Source of the DNA: Batkoa obscura
Lineage: Eukaryota > Entomophthoromycota > Entomophthoromycetes > Entomophthorales > Batkoaceae
DNA: 64,000 nt
Direction: 5' to 3'
Assembly (NCBI GenBank): GCA_030770535.1
Contig: JASVEC010000054.1
Coordinates: forward strand, 62,001-126,000
Part shown: positions 1 through 11,637 of the stretch, in pieces
Numbering within the stretch: position 1 is the stretch's first letter
Layout of the letters: every line of letters begins with the position of its first letter
Translations under genes and position numbers: made by a program
Notes under the pieces: generated by a model
What the model saw: only the letters and a program-made list of their open reading frames with translations
Database searches by the model: none
What the model was told of the DNA's origin: nothing

Positions 1-348
1 GTTTCATTAAATGTGTTTTTTTGAGTATCAACACAGAATTTATGTAATTTGTATAATTTTTCTTCTTCATTAAGAATTTATTCTATCTCTGCTTTGTTTT
101 TTATTGCTGTGTTTATTTTATTTTATTTTCAAATAACTTTTTTCTAATTGTATACTGGGCACATATATTACATAGATCCGTTTTTGCTGGATTTTGAAAT
201 TACTTGGTATATATTTAAAGAATGTTGACCTAGCTACTGCTTTATCTTTTAGATCATTCAAATGTTTACTATATATCATTCTTCTACTTTTATTTAATAT
301 ATATATTATCTGATGAATATTTACTATCATTATTTTTTATTATAGTTG
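1..348 (-). repeat. Fragment of the 2.5 kb TA-target DNA transposon, cut by the window edge
   Basis: This piece matches the reverse-oriented transposon copy near 60,175-60,500 almost base for base, with small differences. Read on the minus strand it encodes part of the transposase middle region, including DKAVARSTFFKYIPSNFK and the start of the Cys-containing segment. It carries small indels and is not an intact gene. More of the element may lie left of the window. Similarity was judged by eye. Confidence 0.85.
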
Positions 349-511
349 CTAAGTATGGATATTAGAAAAAAGAGATGATGTTTTTTATAACTAGATGGAA
401 GGAATTCTCATAGTAAATCAAAATAAAAAGCCTTCAATTAGTTATATAAATCATGACTAAAATAGTCATAAAGTTGGAACTAGTTTTATAGATAAGTTAG
501 ATGATACTATA

Positions 512-610
512 TGGGGATGTATTTCTGTGTTTAAGAACTCTACTAACAAATTTTCCGCTTAAATAGCGCTTAAAAAAGGAAAAAGTAATGAAGTTAAAAA
601 AACACTCCCA
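512..610 (+). mobile_element. MITE copy (TA-flanked, ~100 bp family)
   Basis: The 99 bp unit starts TGGGGATGTATTTCTGTG and ends ACACTCCCA, with TA directly on both sides. It contains the family core (GTTTAAGAA, then GCGCTTAAAAAA, then AGTAATGAAG). It has no coding capacity. 'Plus' is defined here as the orientation with the GTTTAAGAATTTTA end on the left. Confidence 0.9.
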
Positions 611-1650
611 TATTATAAATAATTATAAAGCTGATAAAGGAATATTTTATATGATATTATTTTAGAATTTTAAAAATTTATTTTGAAATTTATTTAAAAA
701 GCTTGCATTTCGTATTTGTTTTAATAAAAAATAACTATATATACATTATATGTTAAACATTTAATAAAAATAATATAAAATACATAATTAGAAAAATTAA
801 CTACTTAAAAAAAATAAAACAATTAAAATAAAATTCTACTTTCAAGCTTTCTAAATTTAATTAGTTTAAGTATCTTTATATATTAATTAAAGAAGTTTTT
901 CAATAATATGCTATTATTTAATCATATAATCTTTTAAAATGTATATATATCAACACATACTTTAAATTATTTTTATTTTTTAATAATTATTTTTTAAAAA
1001 GTACTTAAATTTTAAGTCTCAAAGCTGTAAAATTTGATTTTTACTAAACTGCTTAAAAACTGATATAAAGTATAAATATACTAACTGATAGCTCTATCAT
1101 ATTTAGAAGTAAAGCTAACTCTAACCTTAACCTTAATCTCTTCAACTTCTATTTTTACCTTGATTTTAACTTTAACAAATTTATTTTTAAAAAACTTTAC
1201 AAACTTTTTTTCTTAAACTAAATTTTAAACCTCAAAAGTTTACTTAGTTTGATCCCTATGCTTTTATAATTAAAATAATTTGTATCAAAATGACAGGTTT
1301 TTTATATTATGTTAACAGAATTTAATTCTAAAAAGTAATAGTTTTAGCTAAAACAGTTAATTTCAATTCTTAAGCTTTTTAATAAAAGCTAAGTTTCACC
1401 TAAAATAATTTTCTATGACATAAATTAACTTATCCATATTTTTTTGATTGCAATTCTTAAAAACAGTAGCAACGTTGCAAAAAATAACCTTTGGGATTGC
1501 AACCTACGTCTTTACGAATTTTTTTTGCAAAATTCTTAACTTTTTGAGACAGAGATACACAGAAAAACCTAATAAACCACTTAGTCGTAATCAGAAGTAT
1601 AAATCAATATAAAGTTGCACTTCATCTCATTATAGAATAAGTTGATCAAA
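611..1650. other. AT-rich intergenic region upstream of CDC27
   Basis: No gene, tRNA or clear repeat is visible. The last ~150 bp before the ATG carry CT/GC-richer stretches (for example GTAGCAACGTTGC, an imperfect palindrome near 1,467) that could belong to the CDC27 promoter. This is inferred only from position. Confidence 0.4.
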
Positions 1651-3876
1651 ATGTCCAATAACAAAAACATTATGCACACCTCAGATGGTTTAGATGAAAC
1701 GGATGACAAGCTAGATGACTTTGATATCTTATTTGCTGAAACTGAACAAATAATGTTTGATGAACCAATCGAAAGGATAAAAGAAGAGATGCCAAAAGCT
1801 GTTACAACTGACGATATGAGTGATTTGGAACTCCCTAATTTAAAAGAACAACTTGCTTGTTGGGATCAATATGACCAAGCAACTGATGGATACGCGGAAT
1901 TTAAATCTCCTTACTTTGAATCTGAAGAAAATGACACTCAAGGCTTCGATCCTGATTTTTTAAAACTTAAATTGAGTATAGAAACATTCATCCAAGAGGA
2001 AGATTATGTAAGCTCATTGTATATAGCTAATCTTATGAACGATCTTTATCCCGAACGTGATTTACCAAAATATTTAGTTGCCAAATCTCTTTATCATTTG
2101 GGGAATTACCATGCGGCGCATAGGTTATTAAAAGAAATTCTCCAAGATCAAATGGATATAATTACTAGCATCTTATTTGCTAAGATCTGTTTGAAATTAA
2201 ACAACTTTGTTGATGCAGAACAAATATTATCAAAATATAAGGATTTAAATAATTATCAAGTACAGTTAATTCTTGGTAAAGTGTATAACCTTTTAAATAG
2301 AAAAGATCAAGCAGAATTACACTTTGATCGCGCTTGGAAACTTAATGCTTTTTCATATTCTGCTTACAACTCCTTATGCTCTGTTATAAGCCTAAATCAA
2401 GATGTCTATAAGTTTATAAATAGGATAAGAAAAACATTTAATTCCTCAATTAAATCTTCTGCCCTTAATGGGAACCAAAATGGAACAATTTCACTAAACA
2501 ACACTCCAGTAAAAGTAAAAAGACACCATATAGAGCTTCCTTTAAATGGTGCTTTATCTGAGAGTGGATCCCCACTACCTTTGATACATGATCTTGGTAT
2601 TTCTCTTGACCATAAAGTGAAATTTTCATCCAAGCCCTATCATATTCAAAGATTTCAGAATTTTATTTCTTGGCCTAATGAAAACGAAATAGATAATGAA
2701 ATTTTGGGTACATTTTCTATTTCTGAACTTAACACTGAAACTGTATCTTCAAAAAGACTTCGTGATGATCATGAAGGAGATGATCCTAATAAAAGAGCAG
2801 AAAATGAATCAAGTCAACAAAAATCGATCATTGACGCTATTTTCTGTGACATGTTTATTATCAAAGCATCTTTAACTTTCTGTGAATCAAAATTGGGCGA
2901 GGCACATTTAGCTTTACTTCCAGAGAACGTTAGAAAGGGCCAATGGGCTCTTGGGATGCATGCTCAGGTTTTACTCAGGCAAGAGGAAACAACAAGTGCT
3001 AAAGATAAATTTACCAAAATGCTCAATTCATATCCACATTTAATAGAACATATGGAGCATTATATAGGATTTTTACTTAAGAAAAAAGACTTCGGCGGGA
3101 TTTCAGGTATTAATAGCATACTTGAAATAATGGCCCCGGATTCTATGGTTTCGCACCTTGCTCAGGCTGCTAAATGTTTTGTGCAAGGTCATGATGAAAC
3201 TGGGGTAGAATTTTTAGAAGAAACAAAAAGGTTATTTCCCGGGGAGTGGGCACCATACTACATTGGTGGATTACGACATTTACAGCTAAAAAATTACCAC
3301 GAAGCAAACGATAATTTTCAGCTTGCTTTAAAGTTTAACCCTCGTCATTTTGAATCTTATTTAGGGGTCTTATCTCTTTCCACTGTTTTAGGAAACTTCG
3401 ATGAATACATAGACCTTATTAAAATGGGAATTAAATTATCTCATTCTCATTTATCGATTAATAAGTTAGCACTTCAAACTTTCTTTTCACTTGGAAAGTA
3501 TGATGAAGTGAGAGATATTTTAAATCGATATACTGATAAAGATAAAGATATACCCGGGATTTCGTTTTATCGTGCTGTTATGTTAGCTTATGACAAGAAA
3601 TTTACTCAAGCAAAGGCTATTTTAGAAGAGATACTCAAAACTTACCCTAATCATGCTAGCGCTCGTGTGATATTAGGTAGAATTTACTGCTATGAGAGAA
3701 AAGATGAGGAAGCTTATTTTATGTTTGCAATTGCACAAAATCTAGATCCAAGTCTGAAAGAATCAATTAAAGATTTTATGGTTTTTATTAACAATATGAA
3801 ATTGAAGCCAGGAAGACTAGAAGAGGCAGCCTTTGAGATTAGTGACTTGGTGATTTCAAAGCCGTGTATTATTTAA
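1651..3876 (+). CDS. CDC27: TPR protein, anaphase-promoting complex subunit 3 (Cdc27/Apc3)
   Basis: A single-exon gene of about 741 aa. The start chosen is the ATG in the AAAATGTCC context; a TTG nine bases earlier is in frame but is not a credible start. Two blocks of tetratricopeptide repeats are visible. One lies at about residues 110-265 (LVAKSLYHLGNYHAAHRLL, then LILGKVYNLLNR and a WKLNAFSYSAYNSLC segment). The other lies at about 400-735. An acidic leader and a basic, low-complexity linker (KRLRDDHEGDDPNKRA) flank them. This layout, plus the ALLPENVRKGQWALGMHA segment opening the second block, matches Cdc27/Apc3. That protein is a scaffold TPR subunit of the APC/C ubiquitin ligase, which drives cyclin and securin destruction. 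Another APC/C TPR subunit (Apc6 or Apc7) is the main alternative. The unusual part is the ~100-residue acidic N-terminal extension. Confidence 0.72.
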   Translation: MSNNKNIMHTSDGLDETDDKLDDFDILFAETEQIMFDEPIERIKEEMPKAVTTDDMSDLELPNLKEQLACWDQYDQATDGYAEFKSPYFESEENDTQGFDPDFLKLKLSIETFIQEEDYVSSLYIANLMNDLYPERDLPKYLVAKSLYHLGNYHAAHRLLKEILQDQMDIITSILFAKICLKLNNFVDAEQILSKYKDLNNYQVQLILGKVYNLLNRKDQAELHFDRAWKLNAFSYSAYNSLCSVISLNQDVYKFINRIRKTFNSSIKSSALNGNQNGTISLNNTPVKVKRHHIELPLNGALSESGSPLPLIHDLGISLDHKVKFSSKPYHIQRFQNFISWPNENEIDNEILGTFSISELNTETVSSKRLRDDHEGDDPNKRAENESSQQKSIIDAIFCDMFIIKASLTFCESKLGEAHLALLPENVRKGQWALGMHAQVLLRQEETTSAKDKFTKMLNSYPHLIEHMEHYIGFLLKKKDFGGISGINSILEIMAPDSMVSHLAQAAKCFVQGHDETGVEFLEETKRLFPGEWAPYYIGGLRHLQLKNYHEANDNFQLALKFNPRHFESYLGVLSLSTVLGNFDEYIDLIKMGIKLSHSHLSINKLALQTFFSLGKYDEVRDILNRYTDKDKDIPGISFYRAVMLAYDKKFTQAKAILEEILKTYPNHASARVILGRIYCYERKDEEAYFMFAIAQNLDPSLKESIKDFMVFINNMKLKPGRLEEAAFEISDLVISKPCII

Positions 3877-4188
3877 TTGCATCTTATATCCTTAACCACT
3901 TTTGATTCTTGTTACACTTTTTACAACATTCGGCCATTATTTATACATTTTGATGATATTAAAATGAAATTACTTAAATATTGATATTTTCTTATATCGT
4001 ATATTTTAAATTGTTTTTAAATATATTAAATAAATTGAATGATTGATTTGAATTAATAATACTAAAACTATCTCTTAAAGAGCAATTCAGCCAACTTTCA
4101 CAAGATAAAAATGAGCTATAATTTAAAAAATTAGTTTATTTAGTATGTCAAAGATGACAAAGATCTATTTTTTTTAAAAATCAGAAAG
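3877..4188. other. Convergent 3' intergenic spacer
   Basis: AT-rich spacer between the convergent CDC27 and ZNF277-like genes. AATAAA-like polyadenylation signals occur on both strands, for example TTAAATAAATTG near 4,025. Nothing else is seen. Confidence 0.4.
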
Positions 4189-5667
4189 TTAATTTTGGTC
4201 AATATTTAACTGTGCTATTTTTTCAAGCATATCTTTCTGAGAAGGATCTAAAGTTACAGTGTCATCGACTTTGTCCCCTTTCTTTCCCTCCTCCTTAGTA
4301 GCAGCATCTGTCGTCCCTTCTTCCTCAAATAAAGTATCTACAAACATAATAAGTGCATCGTTTTCTAAAATTGGTAGTAAATAATTTGGATCTTTAAAAA
4401 ATTTGGCTGTTTTAGGTATTTCGGATCCTAGGCAGTTGGAATTTAGATAATGAGATTCAAGGTTATCTGGAGATTCATAATGACTTGAACACAAGAAACA
4501 TTTGTTTTGCAATTTATGAAATCTTATACAATTAATTAATTGAACCATTTGATAAAAATCAAGACCTAAAATAATAATTTAACGATAAACAAGCTATAAA
4601 CTACAAGTGCAAACTTACCGAGATCTTTTTGAATTTTAACTAGATCAAACCGGAATCTCTTTTTCATATGATTAAGGCACCCAGTAGTTGTATCAAAACT
4701 TTGGTTATCGAAAAGAGAATGTGTTTGCTCCTTTTCAATTTCATCCCATTGCATCCAGGCTGAGTCTCCTTGGTCATCTAATACATCGTCATTCTCCTCC
4801 TTTTCTAACTGCTTCCAGTCTTTGCCAGGTTCCGCATAATTAACAATATAGTATGGATCATATCCATGATTTCTGCTATGAATTTTAAAGTGCTTCTTCT
4901 TCCTCATATGCTTTCTCAATACTATAGCACTCGTAAACGTTCTTTCGCAATAAATGCACACATTTCTTTTTAATTTGTCTTCTAAAATCGAAAGGAACTC
5001 TTCAACATATACTAAATTATCTGGCAATCCTATATTAAATCCATGCTCTTGGTACATGTGCTGAAAGAGGCTGGAGCGATTATCAAATATTAGAGAGCAA
5101 AAGAGACACTGTCTTGGTTCATTTGCTTCAGTTTTGCGTTCGTTTTCTTGTTCTTGTAACACTGAGTTTAATTTTTCTTGTTGTAATTTGGTACGAATTT
5201 TCCCATCCTTATGAAATCGATGGCTATCAATAATCTTATAAGTAAACCCCTCTATAAAATGTTAGAAAAATACTTATAAACTAAAACAAAATACCTTGAT
5301 TATCTTTAATTGGAGGGAGATGCCTATCATCATTTAAAATACTCTGGTTTTCTGCCCAGTACTGTAAGTATTCGTCTAAAAAGGTACGACAATAAATTAA
5401 ATTCTTGAAAAAGTACCCATGCTCTTTTTTAACATGATTGCTAATCCCACTTATTTCATACACTTTTTTATTGCAGTTGTCAAATGGGCAGTTGATTTTG
5501 ATTGGGTTTGGGGTAAACTTAATGTATTCCTCTTCACTCTCACTATCTTCATACTCACTTGTCTTTTCTTTATTTTCTACTTCTTCAGTCACAGCCTTGT
5601 CTACAACTTTGACAGCTGGTCCTTTCACAGTTTCCCATCCTCCCTCTTCTTTTTCCTTAACTAGCAT
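4189..5667 (-). CDS. C2H2 zinc-finger protein, ZNF277 family
   Basis: Three exons: complement(4189..4565, 4619..5251, 5295..5667). The introns are 53 and 43 nt with GT-AG ends, and the joined frame is open for 460 codons. Visible features are an N-terminal acidic segment, a first C2H2 unit (CPFDNCNKKVYEISGISNH, then VKKEHGYFF), a second finger (CLFCSLIFDNRSSLFQHMYQ), a third (CIYCERTFTSAIVLRKHMRK) and a fourth near the C terminus (CFLCSSHYESPDNLESHY). Spaced fingers each followed by a conserved linker, and a total length near 450 aa, match ZNF277. That protein is described as a chromatin- or ribosome-associated factor (partner of uS5 / PRC1 context in animals). Its function in fungi is not established. 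The upstream neighbour on the other strand is a tRNA. Two antisense ORFs over exon 1 are shadows. Confidence 0.75.
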
Positions 5668-5951
5668 TATAATAAACTAAAAAATATTTTAGATGATAAA
5701 AAGGAATTTTTTGTTCATTGTTTCCTTTTATGTACATAAATTGATTTATTCTCCTTTTATCAAATTATCTAGAAGCTCCCAAACCTGTAAGTTTCGGTCG
5801 AGAAAAACTAAATTCTACTCACTTTTCAATTTACTGATCCAATTATATATTCTTACTAATTGGGCCAAGGATAAAAGCGGACCTAAAAAATGTCACGTAT
5901 CTTTTGAACAAGTTTATATAAAATCAATAAACTAAAGTAACCGTAGTGCGA

Positions 5952-6024
5952 GCCCTTGTAGTCTAATGGATAAGACGTCGCTCTCCTAAAGCGGAGGTTG
6001 CAGGTTCGAGTCCTGCCTGGGGTA
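5952..6024 (+). tRNA. tRNA-Arg (CCT)
   Basis: 73 nt cloverleaf: 7-bp acceptor stem (with wobble pairs and one mismatch), D arm GTCTAATGGATAAGAC, anticodon loop CTCCTAA, and T arm GCAGGTTCGAGTCCTGC. There is no intron and the CCA is not encoded. It is followed by a T-run (ACTTTTT), consistent with an RNA polymerase III terminator. Confidence 0.93.
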
Positions 6025-6318
6025 CTTTTTGGATATTTTATTTTGTTAAGGAAAATTTGTATGCTATATAGCTAAATGCTCTAATGCTAATATTGAAATA
6101 TATGTACCAAGTATTATACAATTAGAGTATAAAAAATTGCTCTTATACAAATTAAGTTTGAAATTACTAAACTTAGTTATTATTTAAAACCTATATCTAT
6201 TTTGGATATTTATTATAAAATTGAAAAGCTTATATATGTAGTTGAATGACTTGGTTAAAATTTACAAATAGGATTATATTAGATATAAATAGAATCAATA
6301 AATTATACTTGATATAGA

Positions 6319-9300
6319 TTATGAGACTAACTCGTTACCCATAATGTCTTCAAGGATTGACCAATCAAGAGAATCGGAATGACAAAACCTAGTGGGATGG
6401 AAGCATAAAGTACCTCTCAAATCATTAAGTTTATATAATAGTTCATTCTTTGGAGATTTAATCTTTCCATTTTTTACCTGAAGATTAAATTCCTCCCATT
6501 CTTGAAAAGTATTAAATGAATTAGAAGGTATATGAGGGAAAATTTGCTTAAATATCCCAGTATTAAGTTTGGCTACTTTCCTGAAGATACCATGATAGGT
6601 AGCATCACATATGGGATCTTGTGATAGTTGTTGGACCCAAGGGTGTTGATCATACACCTTGTTCAAAAGTCCTAAATGTTCTCTCCAAAGCTTGACTCGT
6701 AAATCATGAGCAAATCTCCTTCCAGTAAACTTTTTGTTGTCCATATTCATAGAAACCCTTTTTGTGTCTAAAACAACAGCTCCTAATTCTGAATCTCGAT
6801 TTCCAAGCATTGATCTATCATTAAGATTGTTTGAAGCAATGATTGCAATCTCATCATCTACTAACATTATTTTACTATGTACAAACACCATATCAGTCAC
6901 ACATTTCCATTCAAATTCTTCATCTCCTTGAGTGTTATCATTACTAGACATTTCTTTACCAGAAGGAAGGATACCATAGGTTCTTAAAAAGTAAAATCCT
7001 ACATAATCAAATGCGTCTAAATCGGGGAATTCTAGTTTAAATTGATCAAGCAAAGATAGTCCGCCACGGAAGAGTGTTTGATATGATAGCTGTAACATAT
7101 GGTTAGCAGGTTTTCCAGTTTCTTCTGGAATAGGGAACATAATAAACACTCTAAACTTTCTTTTGTTTTTTATGGCATCTTTGATCCTATCTAAAATAGC
7201 TACAATAATTCGATTCTCTACCCCACCACCTGCTGTTGATGATACTATATATTGGTTTTCTATATAGATATAGTGTTGAGCTTTAGAAATGGCTGCCATA
7301 TAGGCACCATAGACAGATGCTTCAGTAGTTCTTCCTTGTAATCCAGACCAATCTCCTAATGATCTAATAATCTGAACCTCGCATGTAAACCTTCCTCTAC
7401 CAGCAATACCTGAAGGGGGAAGAGCAGGGGCTTTTGGGAGTCCGATCTTAGGTAAATGCTCAAAAGTATGACTTTTTCTATGATGATTCCATCTTTCTAT
7501 AAAATTAACTGCAACATCATAAGCAGCTAAGCCCTCAATAGCTACTGAGACATCATGCCATGGCATTCTACATCTAGAAAACCTATGTACTATATCCTTT
7601 GTTGGTTCACTGTAACTTTCTGGTCTAGAATCCTGTGGTTGGTAGTAATCTAGTCCAAGCCAAACATAATTGGGCTCAAATTTTGAATTGTTTTTCTTAA
7701 GCTCTAAATAAGTTAAAGTTTCTGCCATCCCTCTTAAATTTTCTAGCTTTTGGTTTACTTTATATTTAATTTTCGGCTTCGATTCTGTATTCTCATTTGA
7801 ATCATCAAGATCTAAAGCTGCTGTTGGAAGTAAAAAGGACCCGGACTTGTCATATTTGAGTTAGGTGAAAAATTGGGAGATCCATTCAACGGTGATATAT
7901 TTCCAAGTCCAGGTCCAGTAAATCTATAAGAAGGAGAAGTAGGTGGAGGAGTCTTCGGCTTTAAAGAAGGTGGTACACCTAGATCTGTTAATTCATGATT
8001 AAAAGTGTCATACCTACCAACTGCATAATCTAAGCCCCCTACAATTGCTTTAGTAAAATCAATGCATGTAAATTTTTGGTGATGAGACCATAAAAAGTTT
8101 GGTAAACTAAAAGCTGGGTCCCTCATAATATGTATGTTTGGATGGTCTGCTTCAAGGATTTCTTTAGCTTCTTCCGAACATAAACTTAAAAAAAGAGAAT
8201 TATTCCATATAATAACATATATTTGTATTCCCTCGTCTGCTTTTTTCCATAATAGGTTACATAGTCTATCTTCATCTTTAAGTGGCAATGAGTCTCTCTT
8301 TAAATGGATAAAAGGGCTAAGCCACCAACAGCTCATAAATATAGAATCTGTAGCATCGTTTATTAAAGAAAAACTTTTATCAAAAAAGTCTTTGCCATCA
8401 ACTAATGCCTCACAAGCGATATGTGATCTAACCTCAGCAAATGATTCAAAAGGATGTTGGTATCTAAGCAGTTGTTTTCTGTGGGAGCTTGACATTGATT
8501 CAACGCTGCCACTACTTTTACGACCACAAGGAGTGGGATCTTCCCAACTTAGTATTTGATCGCCGCATTTAGCACAAGTATAATGCAAAAGCTCTGATAT
8601 TACCACCATGTTACTTTCAAATGCCCCGAAATCTGTGTGACATGTAGCACATAAAAAAGTTGACGACTTACAATAACTACAACGATAGGTATCATGCAAT
8701 ACATACCCTCTATGCATTAAATAATGAGACGAGTAATGAAAACAAGATGAACAATATCCCATTTTACACGGCCTTTCTTCTCCCCATTCACTAATGGTAC
8801 CATCGCAACGTGCACTAAAAAATATAAGTTTTTATTTGAAAAATTACTAAATAGTTACCATAATTCCTCATCATAATCTTGATGACCCCTTGACATAGCT
8901 CCACAAGATGTACGACATTTTAGAGTAACTTGAGTACATTCAGTACATTTATACCTTGATCTTCTTAATAAATTACGCTGTACTCTACCATGCACGGTCT
9001 GTTTAAAACACCATGAACAGTAAGCAAAAGCAACAAATTTTTTATCACTTAATAGATTGGTCATTCCTATTTTTATTGCTTCTTTTTCGATACTTTCAAC
9101 TTCTCTTAAGATTTCATTCTGGTAATCTCCTGACCCAGTAATTGGGCCAATTTTTGTGCCATCATCTAAAGATAACTGTCGAGCCATTCTTTCTCTAAGG
9201 CCTCCATCTCCATCTACTAAACTATTTGGGTTAGGTATAGGACTTACTATACTATTTATATCTTCTCCAATAGTCGCCCCACACGTAGAAGTTGGAGAAG

Positions 9301-9895
9301 AGGCTCTGGGCAATTCTTTTATTAAACTCAAGAAGTTTGAACTATTAGACTCTTCGTATTCCAATTTTGAATCACTGCTTAAGAGCTCTTTGATGGTTTG
9401 TGGGCTAGGGCTATATACTTGTATTTCCGCTTTTTGCTCTATATCTTCATCACAATCTTCATATCTTAATGGATCCAGTCGCGCTGCTCTTAATTGTGAT
9501 CTTTCTGCAACTAGGGCCGATTTTAATGTCTGTAAATTAAGCCTTAATTCCTTCTTCTTAGCTTTTCCCAGTCCACTTAATCTTGATTGAACATTTTCTA
9601 TCATCGTTGTTAATAATTCTTCTGAGGCTAATATTTCAGGCGATAATGAGGATATTTTATCACTGTCATTATTTTCAATTACTTCCCCACTTTCGCTTAG
9701 CTGCTCTATTAAATCTTGAATATATTCATGCTTCTTTAAACATGCATTTTCACTATTTGTATCCGCTGTTTCGCCTTCAATGACTATATCCGGTGTAATA
9801 ATGGTTGATTGGTTACTATCGTTGTCTGGTTTTATCATATCATCATAAAGTACCCTAGATAAAGAAGGACTATTAACTTCATTTGCGGTTGACAT
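6319..9895 (-). CDS. Phospholipase D with two HKD motifs and a Cys-rich N-terminal region; reading frame changes near 7,812-7,840
   Basis: Exon 1 is 8859-9895 and exon 2 begins at 8814, after a 44-nt GT-AG intron that joins the frame cleanly through a Cys codon. Residues 1-280 are acidic and low-complexity. Residues ~290-435 hold a dense series of CxxC pairs (YCSWC, KCTEC, CARC, YCSSC, CSYC, CATC, CAKC), as in zinc ribbons. The first HKD motif (HHQKFTCIDF...GGLD) is near residue 588. The second (VHSKIMLVDDE...ASNNLNDRS) lies in the downstream block at 6319-7728. PLD hydrolyses phosphatidylcholine to phosphatidic acid at membranes. No PX or PH domain is seen. Between the two lobes a Pro/Ser-rich loop is open to a stop at 7812, while the downstream frame is open from upstream of 7728 and overlaps it, so a -1 shift is needed. 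No good intron resolves this. A sequence error, an indel in this allele or an unusual splice are all possible. Confidence 0.85.
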
Positions 9896-10289
9896 TTTAA
9901 CAAATTTAATTAAAAAGGGCTCAGAATTCTCTTATATAAGTGTTTTATTGTAATTTCTTTTTATGCTAAATTTTCAAGTGTTTTAGTTAAATTAAGGTTA
10001 TTTTTTCATTTAATGGCTCAAATGAAACTTTATCATCTACAAATGTCCCACATGGATAATTTTTGGTGTCAACTGCTATAACCGAAACGATACCTACCAT
10101 GTGTTAGTCAATATTTAAAAGTTTGACATTAAAATTTACCTTTGTGATGTATTTTTCTCACGCGTAAATTTAGATATTAATATTTTGTTAAACTTATTAG
10201 CATCATAAATATTTTGCAGAATTAAGTTGACATCATTATTGGAAAATGAGCTTCACAAAGTATTTGTTTTGAGGTTCTATTTTTTTAAA
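9896..10289. promoter_or_regulatory. Shared divergent promoter region (PLD and PER1)
   Basis: 394 bp between divergent start codons, AT-rich. TATATAAG at 9,931 is a possible TATA element for the minus-strand PLD side only by proximity. No specific factor site can be supported. Confidence 0.3.
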
Positions 10290-11273
10290 ATGCTACCAAC
10301 TAAATTTATAAATTTGCTATTTTCTTCACTATTAGTATCAATTTATTTAGCAAGCAGAGGTGATAACCAGCCAAAGTTTATCAATTGTCTAACCAAATGT
10401 AAAGTAGATGAATGCGATTCAAACGGAAATAGCAAAACCCCCCTTCCGTTACAGCTTCAGTTAACATTTTGGAATTGCGAAGATGAATGTAAATACCAGT
10501 GCATGCAAAAAAGTTACAGTATAATGCTACAAAATGATCAAGTTGAACAATTTTATGGCAAATGGCCGTTTTATAGAGTGTTTGGTATTCAAGAGATAGC
10601 TAGTTTCGTTTTTTCCATTTTAAATGGTTATCAGCATTTCAAAGGTTTAATGAGATTAAAAAATGAAATCAGTTTTTTTTCCCCATATAAAATCATATAT
10701 ATGATATACGCATGTATATCCCTGAATACTTGGGTTTGGTCAACTATATTTCATGCTAGAGATAAAATATTTACTGAAAAAATGGATTATTTTTCTGCTT
10801 ATTTGTCAATCATCTATACTCTTTACATGACTTCAATGAGAGTCTTTAGGGTCAATTATGTATCCCATCCGAAATATTTTATTACTTGGAGTCTAGTTTG
10901 TTTAGTTATTTATGCAAGACATGTAGCTTATTTAAGTGGTAAATTTGATTATGATTATAATATGTTAGCAAATATAGTTACCGGAGGTATTAATAACCTT
11001 TTATGGTTTTTTTGGTCTACCTTTAATCAGCTTTTTCATCAGCCTAAGCACCCTAACCGTTGGGCTCCTTCTATTGTTTGTTTCCTTATTTCTTTAGCTA
11101 TGAGCATGGAATTGTTTGACTTCCCAGCTGTATTTGGTTTATTTGATGCCCATTCTATTTGGCATTTCTCTACTATTTTCCTTATACCACGTTGGTATGA
11201 CTTTTTTGTTAATGATATCAAGTATCTACACCTTAACTTGTTAGATAACAGAATATCTGCCAAAGAAATTTAA
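10290..11273 (+). CDS. PER1: GPI-anchor lipid-remodelling protein, PER1/PGAP3 family
   Basis: Single exon, 327 aa from the ATG at 10,290 (AAAATGCTACC). The frame extends upstream to a TTG, but the hydrophobic signal peptide (FINLLFSSLLVSIYLASRG) follows this ATG directly. After it comes a Cys-rich luminal domain (CLTKCKVDECD, then WNCEDECKYQCM) and about seven membrane segments. The CREST-superfamily His/Asp sites are visible: FHARDKIFTEKMDYFSAY and FGLFDAHSIWHFSTI. PER1/PGAP3 acts in the ER (Golgi in animals), removing the sn-2 fatty acid of GPI anchors before remodelling. The length is close to yeast Per1 (357 aa). Confidence in the family is high. Confidence 0.93.
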   Translation: MLPTKFINLLFSSLLVSIYLASRGDNQPKFINCLTKCKVDECDSNGNSKTPLPLQLQLTFWNCEDECKYQCMQKSYSIMLQNDQVEQFYGKWPFYRVFGIQEIASFVFSILNGYQHFKGLMRLKNEISFFSPYKIIYMIYACISLNTWVWSTIFHARDKIFTEKMDYFSAYLSIIYTLYMTSMRVFRVNYVSHPKYFITWSLVCLVIYARHVAYLSGKFDYDYNMLANIVTGGINNLLWFFWSTFNQLFHQPKHPNRWAPSIVCFLISLAMSMELFDFPAVFGLFDAHSIWHFSTIFLIPRWYDFFVNDIKYLHLNLLDNRISAKEI

Positions 11274-11637
11274 TTAGAGTAAAAGTTTTTTTTGTAATTG
11301 AGTATCATTTCAATAATTAATATAATAAATTTGTATTATTACTTTTTTGACTATAGCAACTATGACTTTAAAGTATATTTCTACTCGAATACTCATTAAC
11401 TTATTACTTTATTTTTCCAGATCTAAAATGACTCACTGCCACTTACAACTTTTTGTAACACTGTTTAATATTGAGATTTTTAACTTTAATTGGTAGATAT
11501 AATATACCAAATTGAACAATATTTTAGAATGTAAAGCTGTTTGTTACTTTTAATCGACTGGTTAAACATATATAAACCAAGTAGCTAATGTTTCACTATT
11601 ATGGCAAAGTGAATATATAAGTGTAGCGTATATTTGG

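Noticed and set aside
1115-1150. Telomere-like CTAACCTTAACCTTAATC stretch
   Set aside because: Only two or three imperfect units, and it is not at a chromosome end in this window. Most likely chance low complexity.
2406-2633. Antisense ORFs over CDC27, ZNF277, PLD and SEY1 (for example 2406-2633, 5419-5680, 8134-8559, 9156-9590, 16984-17193)
   Set aside because: They lie opposite well-supported coding exons and have no family features; they are frame shadows.
7826-7834. Programmed -1 ribosomal frameshift in the PLD gene at CCTTTTTAC
   Set aside because: The heptamer does not fit the X-XXY-YYZ slippery rule (the second codon would mispair) and no strong downstream pseudoknot is evident. A sequence error or indel is simpler.
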